Source of the DNA: Symsagittifera roscoffensis
Taxonomy: Eukaryota; Xenacoelomorpha; Acoela; Convolutidae
Direction: 5' to 3'
Assembly (NCBI RefSeq): GCF_963678635.1
Contig: NC_087070.1
Span: 14,139,840-14,203,839 of the forward strand
DNA: 64,000 nt
Part shown: piece by piece, positions 47,975 to 57,972 of the stretch
Layout of the letters: the number at the start of each line of letters is the position of its first letter
Numbering within the stretch: the first letter of the stretch is position 1
Made by a program: the position numbers and the translations under genes
Notes under the pieces: generated by a model
What the model was told of the DNA's origin: nothing
What the model saw: only the letters and a program-made list of their open reading frames with translations
Databases searched by the model: none

Positions 47975-48430
47975 GGTACTGGGAAATTGGAAGATAAGCA
48001 AATTAGACGGATGCTACAAAAACGAAATTGGACGAAAATTATCTTTTTACAGATCTGGCATTTTAGACGAAAGAGCTATGCAAAGGAAAGGGTCAACAAA
48101 ATTTTTTCTTAAGAGTCAAGTTTCACAAATAAAAAAAGAATGTCAATACCTATCAAACCAATTAGTTTAAATGAACATAAAATGTCAAATCCGAACATTA
48201 CAGGAGAGTTTTGAGTTGAATAAATTAGGCATGATTGATTTGTAAAAATTTTTGACCATCGAAACTTAACTGTTCTGTAAACGATTTTTTTTCTCACGCG
48301 ATTTGTCTGCAAACAATTTCGATCTCTCTCACTTTCGTCTATTTTCTCACAATTGCAGTTTTGCAAAATCGTCCAATTTCCTTTTACGTACCTCCGTCTA
48401 ATTTGCTTATCGTCTAATTTCTCAAACCCC
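47975..48430. mobile_element. Foldback MITE related to the 46.4-kb element
   Basis: The left arm (47980-48040) contains AAATTGG, GATAAGCAAATTAGACGG and GAAATTGGACGA. The right arm (48375-48430) is its reverse complement over about 55 bp and ends against a C run as GGGGTTTGAGAAATTAGACG in reverse. The GGGGTTTxAGAA...TTAGACGA terminus is shared with 46415-46592. Target duplications cannot be judged because both sides are CA-rich. Confidence 0.6.
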
Positions 48431-48435
48431 CCCCC

Positions 48436-48486
<51 letters not shown>
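48427..48486. repeat. (C)n(CA)n microsatellite
   Basis: About 12 C followed by about 22 CA units. A sparser CA-rich tract lies at 47860-47925. Confidence 0.9.
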
Positions 48487-48489
<3 letters not shown>

Positions 48490-48490
<1 letters not shown>

Positions 48491-49410
48491 GCGCCCAAAC
48501 ACACACAAAAATATATTAACACAACTAAACCCCAGCAGGGAAACAAATTTGCTCTGCAAGTAGCCAAGGCAGAAACTCACTTAGAGCTTAGTTTTGTTTT
48601 TATGGGATTTTAAAAAAAAGTATAACTAGATTGGAATTTAGCAGCGATAAGACATCTTATGTAATTAACATGTATACGAAAGCGAAAAAAAAAACAAGTA
48701 AAAGAGCGGACGAAATAGAAGCTTTATGAAGCTGAAGAGAAGAAGGCGAATTTTTGAAACAACCCAGCTCTTCTTAGACCTTAAGAAACCTCTTATCAAA
48801 TTGTTTTTTGGAAGTTTTGTCTACCCTGATATATTTTTTGAAATCCTAATAAAAACTGCTACAATAAAAACTTTCACTCGATTACACTCATGTAGCTGCA
48901 ATTTTTTCTGAAGTAATTAAAACTGCTAGGAAATCAGTCGCTTTGAAAGAAGCAAATCACGTTCAGACCACATTTATAATTGCAGAAAAAAGTGAGAAGT
49001 TAAAATCAGTTTATTTAAAAAAAAAACGTTAAAATATTTTTGTTCTGACTTTCGTAACGAAAGAAACGGAATATTTCTGCTCGAGGTGGGTTTTTTCTTC
49101 AGACAATTTTTGCGTTTTTAACTAGCGCCATTTTTGACGGAATTTTTTTATATCATTCAGAAGGTATTATTGTCCTGAGCTTAAACTTGAAAAGATATTT
49201 CACCTGTGATCATTTTTCGTAAAGTTATGGGGGTTTGGTTTAGAGATTGCCTAAGGCTGACTAAAACAAATACGATACTTAAAAACCTACGAGCTTTTCT
49301 GGAAGTTTGAGATTGCTTGTGAAAAGTCAAAACTGAATTAAGAAAGAGCGGTGCTGTTGCTACTCACAGCTGTAAATTAGACGAAACCACAAGTAAGTCA
49401 CAAGAAGCCC
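48490..49410. other. Gene-less stretch
   Basis: AT-rich with no coding signal. AAATTAGACGAAA at 49375-49387 is an isolated copy of the terminal word of the neighbouring MITE family. Confidence 0.35.
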
Positions 49411-49411
49411 A

Positions 49412-50083
49412 TGGAAGTGTAGCGATCACGGTGGAGAGAAAATTAAAGGACCGGAAGCGAAACGCCCAATGATCTCGTCATTCGAAGAACAAAAGGAGGG
49501 TATGCGCCTTGCAATAGATTGGATAGCCAAAAGTCCTGCGACTTGCGTGCTAATTTGTACAGATAGCCAATCCCTAGCATCAGCCCTTGCAAACAACAGT
49601 AGAGACACGGAGCAATTAAGAGGACGATTAGACTGCTTAACGAGCAAAGTTGCGATTCAATGGATACCAGCCCATATTGGAATACCTGGAAACAAATGGA
49701 CAGACCAAGCGGCCAAAGAAGCCACCGACATGACCGAGGAGCGGCCGAAACCAACCTCCATGAAATGCGCAAAGGCCTGGATCAAACGCACCACCAGCGA
49801 AGCGATCCATCGCCAATACACCATCGCACAAGACTGACATACGAGCACCTCTCCGATAAAAGAGACAGGGACAATATCAAAAACCGGAAATACAGCAGGA
49901 CACTGTACGAAACTAGCCGCATACAAAAAACTCATGGATCCTACGACGGACCCAACCTGCCCGCTATGCCGGGAAAATCCTCAAACAGTAGAACACTGGA
50001 TACTTGAATGTCCAGGTACCATAGCAGCACAAAACATTTTCGGAACGACCGACGTGTGGCTAAACGACCAAAGGGTGCCGTAG
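49412..50083 (+). pseudogene. 3' end of a LINE: RNase H domain and C-terminal CCHC motif
   Basis: The frame from about 49412 encodes an RNase H domain: SSFEEQKEGMRLAIDWI with the catalytic Glu, CTDSQSLASAL with a catalytic Asp, and WIPAHIGIPGNKWTDQAAKEA with the His and last Asp. It is interrupted by a single in-frame TGA (49835-49837). The same frame then continues through KLAAYKKLMDP to CPLCRENPQTVEHWILECP, a C-x2-C-x8-H-x4-C motif, and stops at ~50083. RNase H followed by this motif marks the C-terminus of I/R1-type non-LTR retrotransposons. The reverse transcriptase is absent, as in a typical 5'-truncated insertion. The first catalytic Asp region is not found upstream. Confidence 0.8.
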
Positions 50084-51060
50084 AGCGGGCAAGAAGGACC
50101 TTATAGGACCTCCTTGTCACCCACAAAACAAGACGAAGCAGCAGCAGCGGCTGTAATTTAACCACAATTTTCAATCAAATCTTAATTGGGATTTCAACAA
50201 TGTTGCCTCTCCTGAGGCAGCGCATCCTTTATTTCGGTCCAGTGTTGTCCAGATTTAGTCGAATCCTGTGTTCAACAATTCTTCCTAAGAAGGTTGTTGT
50301 TAACTCTCCTCTTCTCTTGCGAGATCCGCACTGTGGCTCCACGGGGCGCCCTTTAGTAAAATAGGGGCCCTGATTGCAGTAACGAGTTTAACTTACGACG
50401 TCGCCCAATTTGATTCAACACCAAGCCGTGAAACGGCAGTTTTTTAAAATAATAATGCGGTGAATGACAAGGAGACGGGTCTTGGCCAGAAAGTGAACTT
50501 ACTAGGCAATTATGGGGAACAGTAAAGCAAACAAAGCAAAGGAACTAAAAAAGAAAATAGTTAGCCGAACAATGAACCACTATTTAGTACAGCTGTTAGT
50601 CTTATTTTCGTTCGATTTGAGGGTAAGCAAGTGGTGAATAAACTAATCATTTATCGCCCAAAAAGTCTTGAATTTATTTTTAGCTCGTCATTAAGTTCAC
50701 TGTCTAGATCAGCCGTTTCCTCGTTTTGTTATTGTTTTTAGTTGCCGTTTATTTTATTTGTTATTGTTTTTAGTTGCCGAGTACTTTATTGTCATTGTCG
50801 TTTATTGTCTTGTTTCAGATTGATTAATTGTTTCGTCAAACAGTAACTGTGGCTTTCCCAGGGGTTTCTAAGAGCCGAAAGGCCCCCTTATGACAGCACT
50901 GAGTAAAACCCATCCTCGGGAGAAGTTTTCGGTACGGAGAACCGAGCAAAACTCCTGACCCGTTTCAGCGGGCAGTTTTTAATTAGTGCGGAGAACCGAG
51001 AAAACTCCTAACGTGCCCCGTTATGCAGAATTGAGGATAATTGGCTTCAAAAAAATGAAT
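50084..51060 (+). other. Probable 3' UTR of the LINE and flanking DNA
   Basis: The sequence is richer in GC than its surroundings until about 51020, consistent with element sequence. A near-duplicate CGGAGAACCGAG...AAAACTCCTRAC occurs at 50935 and 50988. I cannot see a poly-A tail or target duplication. Confidence 0.35.
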
Positions 51061-52600
51061 AACAGACACGGGTATTTAGAAAAAAAATCCTAGTGTTTTC
51101 TTGTGTTTTTTGCACAATAACTTTTCATGTTTTAAAGGACAAAATTTCGGGCCGAAAAAGCGCTCAGGAAGTTTTAAAATAAGTTTTTCGCTATAAGTCC
51201 AAATTTAATGTAAGCATAGCTTTACTCGACAGCTTTACTTGCTCGAAATTAAATTATATCTCAAAAACTTCAAACCAGTTTTTCTCGACACTGGGACAAA
51301 TTTTTGAAAATTTGTTGATGTCGTTCGAATCACGACTAAGCGGTCTACGATATGCTATATCACTCCACCAAATCCGATGATTATTTGTGGTAACTGATTT
51401 TACAAGGAAATATACAAAAACTAAAACACACCCGAATACAAACTTCCTTCCCAGTTTCAAAAGTCGGAACAACAACCACCTAGAACAAAGGAACCAAATC
51501 AAACGCCTGTTTTTGAGAACAATGAAATGATCTAGAATCCACACAAAGAAGCTTCGCTTCGCAAACACTTGCGAGAACACGACAAAAAGCAGCTCTATAT
51601 ACTGAAAGATGAAAAAGTACAAGTAAGCCTCGAATTAGTAAAAATTCGGCTACGTCTTGGATTCGATCTGCGTTCTAGAGATTATTAGTCTCACGCACTA
51701 ACCACCGACGCTGAATAAATCACAAACACTAGCCACAAAAAAGCAGAGAACAGATGCTAAGAAATTTCAAATGCTACAGATAGTGATTATAGCAAAAGAG
51801 CCACCAAATAAGAGAACAACTTTAATACACTTTTTTTGCAAGTTAGAAAAAAGAAGGTTCGTACAAATACACTTCGCTGCTCGAGGGTGTAAATAGAAGT
51901 AACAAACTGTCTAGTTTAAAAAGTACACGGAGATAGTGAACAGACTGATAAATTTCAGGGAAAAGGTTTTTAAATTCCACTCAATTTTCTGGATATTGAT
52001 GAAAAATTGGAAGGAAAGAGTGTAAAAATCGCCTAAGAGGGCTCTTCAATGTTTCTAGGATAATCGTCGAAAGGGTAAAAGACCCGCAAAAAGTAATCAA
52101 ATGCTCCAAATTTATAACTCGCAAGAGCCACCATGAGCCCTAACTTGGAACCGAGAATCAACCAAAACAAACATCCCATGCCTCATACAAATCAGAAATA
52201 GTAGTAATTTTCTGATACTCGCATGTAGAAAAAAAACTATAAAACTCCAACCATTGAATATCTGCAAGCAAAAAATAAGATTGGGACAGTTCTGACAATT
52301 TACTAATATATTTGGCACGGCCAAATCGAATCTAAGAAGGCAAGAATAACTTCTATAGAAATAAGCTTCACCTTACGCAATGAACCCATGCTATTAAAAA
52401 AATCAAGCAAATTTTCCTCAAAACTGTGCCTGAAACGGGCAACATTGGTTAGAAACAATTCTAAAAACCTCAATTTTCTACGTTTGTCTTAAGTTAGTGT
52501 AGATAGTTTCAGCCAAGTTTGAGACATTTCGGACAAATGTTAGGTTGAGACAGTAGCGCGATTGTTATATATAGTGGCGATTGGTAGATGTGTAGTGTGT
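51061..52600. other. Gene-less stretch apart from the SINE head
   Basis: AT-rich with no supported coding. The right end should contain the upstream part of the two-pass membrane protein gene, and a possible acceptor (TTCTGCAG, ending at about 52613) lies just before its first recognised exon. Confidence 0.35.
51640..51720 (-). repeat. tRNA-derived SINE head of a second type
   Basis: Minus strand from ~51715: CAGCGTCGGTGGTTAGTGC (D-arm and box A region), GAGACTAATAATCTC (a stem with a 7-nt loop in the anticodon position) and GATCGAATCC (box B). The T stem does not pair, so it is a pseudo-tRNA or SINE head and not a gene. Confidence 0.45.
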
Positions 52601-52637
52601 GTTTAGACTTCTGCAGTTCAAACTGCGTCAGCGGCAG

Positions 52638-55600
52638 ATGACTGTGGACGAGAAGAGGAGGAGGAGACAGCACATGCTGCAGTACTGGAAGAACAGCATC
52701 AAGTGGATTCTCCTCTGTCTATTCCTAGTTCTACTCGGCATCTACCTCTGTGTGGCAAGGTAACTCACATCAACTCAACACTCCACCCCCCCCCCCACCA
52801 CCACCACCACGTTAGACACCATCTTAACAATTGGATCCCATTTCAAATCACATTAATAGCCATCACAGTCACTTTCTCCACATTCGTTTGACCAATTCCA
52901 ATAAGTATAAGTTAGTAAAATGCAGGGTTCTACAAAATGGACTTTTTCAAAATGCGATAAAAAAGAACAAGGTGCTGACGCCGGAAGTAGCTATTTCATG
53001 TTTTTTGAATTTCTTATGCTGAGGCGGGCTGAAATGGGTAATTTCAAAAATTGGACTTTGCCTAAAACTGTTTCTCAGCTGAAATCAGTCAAAAGAGTGA
53101 AAATTTTTGAGAAATTGCAATGTACCAAAAAACAGAAAATTTTTTTAAATAAATTAGAAGTAGCCACTTCAGTAGGAAAAACTATCACAACCAGTTCTTC
53201 CGATTGAACCCTTCATTCCAATTTTGATATGATAGTTTCGAAGAAAATCAAAAAGTTTGTACAAAACGGTCGAAGTTCAAAAACAAGACTTTCCGAAATC
53301 CACAACTTTTTCAGCAAAAAAAAGGTCGTGGCCTCTTAAACAGCGAAAATTCTCAAAAACATGTTTCTCGATTAAACCGAAACTTAACCTAAGAATTGGA
53401 ACGGCACATTTTGAGAAAAGTCAAAAAAAATCCAAAAAAAACGGTCAGTAAATCAAAAACTTGACTTTTCCGCAAATCATTCCTTTTAGTGTAGTGTAAA
53501 AAATGGACATAGCCGCTGATGTAGACGCGATTCACACAGCACCTTGTTCTAATTGACCGCAAAAACTCAAGATTTAGGGGATAGTTTTCGAGAGACGTCA
53601 ATTAGTTTCAAAAAGGGGTAGAAAAAGCGATTATTGATTTTTCCGACGGCCATACCTTTTGTATGAAAAAATTGAGCGTAGCCGCTTATGCAGAAGAGAT
53701 TCACGAAACCTGTAATTTCGAATGAACCCCAAAACTCAGATTTGGAAGGTTATTTTTCGAGAACTGTAAAAAACTTTATTTTTCCGAATGCGATAACTTT
53801 TGGTGTAAAAATATTTGAGTGGCCGCAAATGCGGTGGAGCATTCCACTACCCGTTAGCTCCATTGCGTCCACAATCTCAGATTTCAGAGATTAGTTTTCA
53901 AGAAAAGTCAAAAGAACTTCGAAAAACGGTCGAAAATCAAATATTTGACTATTACGAAGGGCAACTTTTTATGTAGAAAAAAAATGGGCAGAGCCGCTTT
54001 TGCAAAAGAGATTCACAGAACCTGTAACTTCGTTTGAAATTCCATACACTTTCATAGCATCTGATTTTGTCGAACAGGAATTTTTTAACCATCGAAACCA
54101 CAAAATATAAGTAGACTAAGGCGATACAACCAGGGGCGGATCTAGGATTTTCTCGGAGGGGGGCGGATTTTCAAAAAAATTTCGAAAAATTTGACGGCCT
54201 TTTTTTGTCGATTAAATTGATTTTCGGAGCTCTCCTAAAGCACTAAAAAGATGCTGTTTTGCCCAAATTTTCTGCGCCGCAAGCAATTTTTTGAAAAAAG
54301 AGGTCAAAAAAGCCGTTTTTGGGCACTTTTTAGAAAGTTTTGACAAACTTCTTCTTTTTTTTTGGTGCGCGCTCCCCCTGAAAGTTAGTATATATTGGCG
54401 CCAGAGGCGCCTATAGAAAAATTTTAGGGTCGGTAGTATCAAAGGGGACCCCCCCCCCCCCCCCTAAATCCGCCCCTCGATACAACGTCAACCGAAACCA
54501 TTGTCGAAAATAATAAAAAACAAAATTATTCAAAATCAGACTTGATAAAATGACAAATTATCGATTAATGATAAAAGAATGATATTTTAAAAAACGGAAA
54601 ATGAACCGATGGAAATTAGGACGAAAACCACGAATCAGAAAAAACATTCAATTTTCTAAGCATTTATTTAAAAAATTATTTCTAAAACGTACTCCACGAA
54701 ATTGAGCATGTCTTGAATGTTACCATTTCCAAAAATTGACCATTCTGTGAACAAAGTTATTCACGGCAAGTTAAGTACCCGATTGCAATACCCTTATCTC
54801 AGGATTGGATAAAGTAAATTCGTAATATAACACAATACTCTTAAGGTGGCTAGTGTAAATTAAACAGGCATCTGAAATGCAAATAGGCTCAATATATTTG
54901 TACCGCTATTACACCATCGTTCTATTGAGTGACTTCATCTCCCTATTGGCAATTTTGCTGAATGACAAAAAGAGGTAAACAGTTTCCATTGACACTGAGA
55001 GAGCTTTTTGAATCTTTGGTAGCATCAAAATCACCTCTGAAAGAGCTTTAAAATGTTATCACAAGCGATAAACTTCACATGATCATTCCATTAATGCGGT
55101 TCAGGCAATTTGAAGAAATTGAGGCAACATTCGTTTTCTGCTTGCTTTTAGTCAATATCTACCTAACTATTTGACTAAGAATTCACTAGCTATTTTTTGG
55201 TGAAGCTATGGGTTTTCAAAACTGCCAATTGGGCAAATTGGTGCTCCAGAAAATTATAACAGTTTTATTTCCGAATGGAATTGAAACAAAATTATTGCTC
55301 CAAAAAAGACGTTTATAGACGCAAAATTTATGCTTTTGTAATTTAGGCGTTGGGATAGTTTTTTTAATGCATCTTAATTCAAATCATGTAAAAAGTTGTC
55401 AATATCTTTCCGAAAAATTCTTTAGACAGGTTAAATGAAGTCGGAACATTCAATGCCTCTCGGTGATATCGGTAGCTTTGGGTTCCTTTGGTTTAAGCTA
55501 GTTGCCAAACGTATACCAACTATCAATCCATAACTCACCTATAATGCATACTTACCGTCCTTGTTCGATCCTTCCGCCTCTTTTCGCCAACATAAGGATT

Positions 55601-56011
55601 TTTTAAACACGCAAACACTTGTAGCAATTTGGTTATTCAACTCAAAAGGAAGGTTTTAGGGACTGCTGGTTGTTTTGGAGTCCACGGAGCAAGCGCCTTT
55701 TCGTAAAAGTTGTCACTCACTCTACGTTTCGTTTCAGTCTGGTGTGTGGACACTACATACTAACGCCGGGGAGCAACCTAATCAGTTATCAGCAAATCAA
55801 AACCCAGATATCAAGAGCAACATTCAGTCAGGCTTTCTTTTACAAGCTTCTATTCTACTGTCGATATATTGGCGCTATTTTGATGGGCATTGGTGTATTC
55901 GATTTGGTGCTGGTGATTGTTTATACATTTTGGGCGACCAATGAGCGTGTGAAGGTGTGGAATTATCAAAAGCAACGACATCTTATTGTCACGGCATACA
56001 ATTCGAACTAG
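52638..56011 (+). CDS. Small two-pass membrane protein, two exons
   Basis: The exons are 52638-52759 and 55738-56011, joined by a GTAACT donor and a polypyrimidine-CAG acceptor (TTTCGTTTCAG), with the Ser codon split across the junction. The product is 131 residues. Residues 1-15 are very basic (EKRRRRQ), followed by a hydrophobic helix (KWILLCLFLVLLGIYLCV). A polar loop with CGHYILTPGSN and QQIKTQISR precedes a second helix (YIGAILMGIGVFDLVLVIVY) and a short polar tail. The frame is open for eight more codons upstream of the ATG to a possible acceptor, so this first exon may be internal to a larger gene. I do not recognise the family. It converges tail to tail with the Tra2-like gene, 445 bp away. 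Confidence 0.55.
52915..54055. repeat. ~165-bp satellite array inside the membrane-protein gene intron
   Basis: Units recur at about 52938, 53056 (shorter), 53287, 53463, 53636, 53777 and 53946. A unit runs GACTTTTCCGAA, GATAACTTTT, ATGGGCGTAGCCGCTT, AGAGATTCAC, ACCTGTAATTTCG, AACTCAGATTT, TAGTTTTCGAGA and AACGGTCGAAAATCAA. Units are 20-35% diverged. Confidence 0.65.
54131..54477 (+). mobile_element. Intact 347-bp MITE with 9-bp target duplication
   Basis: The left end reads AGGGGCGGATCTAGG after one C, and the right end in reverse reads AGGGGCGGATTTAGG, a 15-bp terminal inverted repeat with one mismatch. CGATACAAC flanks both ends exactly (54122-54130 and 54478-54486). The interior includes TCTGCGCCGCAAGC, GGTGCGCGCTCCC, a GGCGCCAGAGGCGCC palindrome and a C run near the right end. 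It has no coding capacity and lies in the intron of the two-pass membrane protein gene. Other copies of the family lie at 4.2, 17.3, 18.7 and 27.3 kb. Confidence 0.8.
54490..55730. other. Remaining intron sequence
   Basis: AT-rich intron of the two-pass membrane protein gene with no other feature I can support. Confidence 0.4.
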
Positions 56012-56456
56012 TTCAATTGCCAAACGGAACTCAGTAGAAGATTGTTTATGTTTCTTAGTTGCTCCAAAAATACGAGACCCGCTGCTATGATAAATTGACG
56101 CTGTTTGTTGTATTTGAGGAAAAGCAGTTGTTTGGAGATGAATTGTATTGTATCCGATGTTGTATATAGTTTCTACGAAGAAGTTTCAAATTGTTTTGTA
56201 TTTTTGGTATTGTGACCCGTGGTTGTAGAAACAACCTTAAAAAGAACAAACGTTTGAGAGACGTTATATGTAATTTAAAAAGAGCTTTTAGATTAAGGAG
56301 TAAAATACATACCAACAAACAAATACTGCATTGCAAGGTGAAGTGATTCATTGACATTATCTTGGACGACAAACACTTATTCAGTTACGTTTCGTAAGTT
56401 TCAAATTAAGTACGACCAAAGAGATAACAATCGGTTTCAGCAAACTTCCGTTGAAG

Positions 56457-57062
56457 TCATCGTCTTCTTGGAGGCGATCTGGATCTTTCTCTAGGATCAT
56501 ATCTAGGAGTTGTTCGAGGCCCTCGATCACGCTCTCTGGCACCACAGTAGACACCAGGAGTAGGAGTAACAGCTCGATTCGAATGCGAAAACTCCACAGT
56601 GACTATTCGGCCATCGAGTTCCATTCCATTGCACTTATCCTTCACATAAACGGCATCATTTATTGTTTCGAAATTCATGAAGCCGAAGCCTCTGGTACGA
56701 TCTGTTATGTAATCTTTGATTAATCTAGCGTTCAAAAAACCAGGGTACGAAGAAAAAGTTCTGTTTATATCACGTTCGGACGTTCGATCGTGCAAACCGA
56801 AGATTCCCAAGCATTTGGAAGGTGCTGGAGTTGGTTTTCCGCCACGGCCTCCTCCGAAACCCCGGCTTCCACCTCCAGATCTTCGAGGAGAAGGTTCTTT
56901 TCGCTCACGATATTTCTCTCGATATTCTGGTGAGGGACTTCTTCTTTCTCGGTACTTTTCTCTATACGAGGGAACTGGACTTCTTCGGGCATTATATGGA
57001 GGAGGCGAATGCCTTCGGTGACCTCCAGAGAAGCTACGTGAACGTGTTCGAGAGCGTGGCAT
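56457..57062 (-). CDS. Tra2-like SR splicing factor, single exon
   Basis: Transformer-2 proteins bind GAA-rich exonic enhancers in pre-mRNA and promote exon inclusion in the nucleus. The 201-residue product has the family's layout. Residues 1-61 are an RS-type region with repeated SPSPEYREKYRER units, 62-76 a Gly-rich patch, and 83-160 one RRM with RNP2 CLGIFGL (84-90) and RNP1 RGFGFMNF (124-131). The Tra2-specific linker TPTPGVY follows at 166-172, then a short RS tail ending SRSPPRRR. An in-frame TGA two codons before the ATG fixes the start. It lacks introns, whereas Tra2 genes usually have several, so it may be an expressed retrocopy or a lineage-specific intronless gene. The frame is intact, which argues for function. 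It is ~60-80 residues shorter than vertebrate TRA2. Confidence 0.85.
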   Translation of the reverse strand: MPRSRTRSRSFSGGHRRHSPPPYNARRSPVPSYREKYRERRSPSPEYREKYRERKEPSPRRSGGGSRGFGGGRGGKPTPAPSKCLGIFGLHDRTSERDINRTFSSYPGFLNARLIKDYITDRTRGFGFMNFETINDAVYVKDKCNGMELDGRIVTVEFSHSNRAVTPTPGVYCGARERDRGPRTTPRYDPRERSRSPPRRR

Positions 57063-57247
57063 TACTCAAATCGGAAACGAAAAAGCGGATCATTCTCGAG
57101 GTGTAAGCACCGTTCACTCAATAACATTTAAAATTTAAAAGCAAGAGACATTGGGTCTTGCGTTCCAAACCTCAAGCAATTGAAGACAAAACGTGGCTCG
57201 TTTTGAAACGTAACCTTATATTATTTGTTCGTTGATCAGAAGTTCAA

Positions 57248-57490
57248 ATTAGTTAGAAGTACGGCTGCATGTCTCCGAGAAACTTTGCAATGCGACCCAG
57301 AAGACCCTATTGGAACTGATTTTAGACGATGATTTTTATCATTTCACCTTACGCTTTACTTGTTCCTAATTTTTATAGAGAAAACATAGATTTTTAAAAA
57401 GATTCTAGAAAAATGGATTTTAAAAACTCCAGTTAGAAGTACGGCTGCATGGCTCCGAGAAACTTTGCAACGCGACCCAGATTTTATAAC
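57248..57490. repeat. Direct repeat of ~57 bp, 183 bp apart
   Basis: AGTTAGAAGTACGGCTGCAT followed by CTCCGAGAAACTTTGCAA and GCGACCCAGA occurs at 57248 and again at 57431 with three differences. It lies upstream of the Tra2-like gene. The function is unknown. Confidence 0.7.
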
Positions 57491-57680
57491 CAGAAAGGAC
57501 AAAAAACTTAAAAAAATCTCAGAAATTTACAGGAAAATGTTATTCATGATTACGTAATTATATTATGTAATTACAGTTGTTTAAATTTGATTGGTTAAAA
57601 CGTTTTAGAGCATTTTTATACACGTTTCTCATTTTTCAGATTTTTGATCGTTTTGTAAATATTGTAAAAAAATTTTAATC

Positions 57681-57712
57681 CTGATGATGCACAGAATGTG
57701 CGAAAACGTTTG
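57681..57712 (+). ncRNA. Hammerhead-ribozyme-like core (weak)
   Basis: CTGATGA (57681-57687), one T, a GCAC/GTGC hairpin (57689-57701) and GAAA (57702-57705) follow the order of the conserved hammerhead core around stem II. The extra T before stem II, and the absence of convincing stems I and III with a cleavage-site triplet, make activity unlikely. Such motifs are known from Penelope-like elements and retrozymes of animals. Confidence 0.2.
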
Positions 57713-57880
57713 AATTAACATTTTAAATTTCTTACATTTTAAAAGCTAATAATAAAAAAGAAATGAAAGCGATTACAAATTAGAAGTCAAAAGACAAATT
57801 GAAAGTACAAATGAGGTTATACTGAAAATTGAGAAGGAACTTAACAAAGAATTACTTGCCATAAACAAAAGAGACAAGAT

Positions 57881-57918
57881 AACTAGTATTTCCTAAAATT
57901 CTTTAGGAAATACTAGTT
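57881..57918. repeat. Perfect 17-bp inverted repeat with 4-nt loop
   Basis: AACTAGTATTTCCTAAA (57881-57897) and its exact complement (57902-57918) are separated by ATTC. It lies 55 bp upstream of the LINE ORF start and could fold in that element's RNA leader or be a small foldback insertion. Confidence 0.75.
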
Positions 57919-57972
57919 TCGCATTTTTTCTTGGTGCCAACTTTGGCGATTATTTAATTTATTTAATTTATT

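Noticed and set aside
48109-48613. ORFs spanning the CA microsatellite
   Set aside because: The products are runs of His/Thr or Cys/Val translated from (CA)n, with no support outside the repeat.
47758-52759. Joining the short exon at 47.76 kb to the membrane-protein exon at 52.6 kb
   Set aside because: Phases do not match at any visible acceptor; each join brings an immediate stop.
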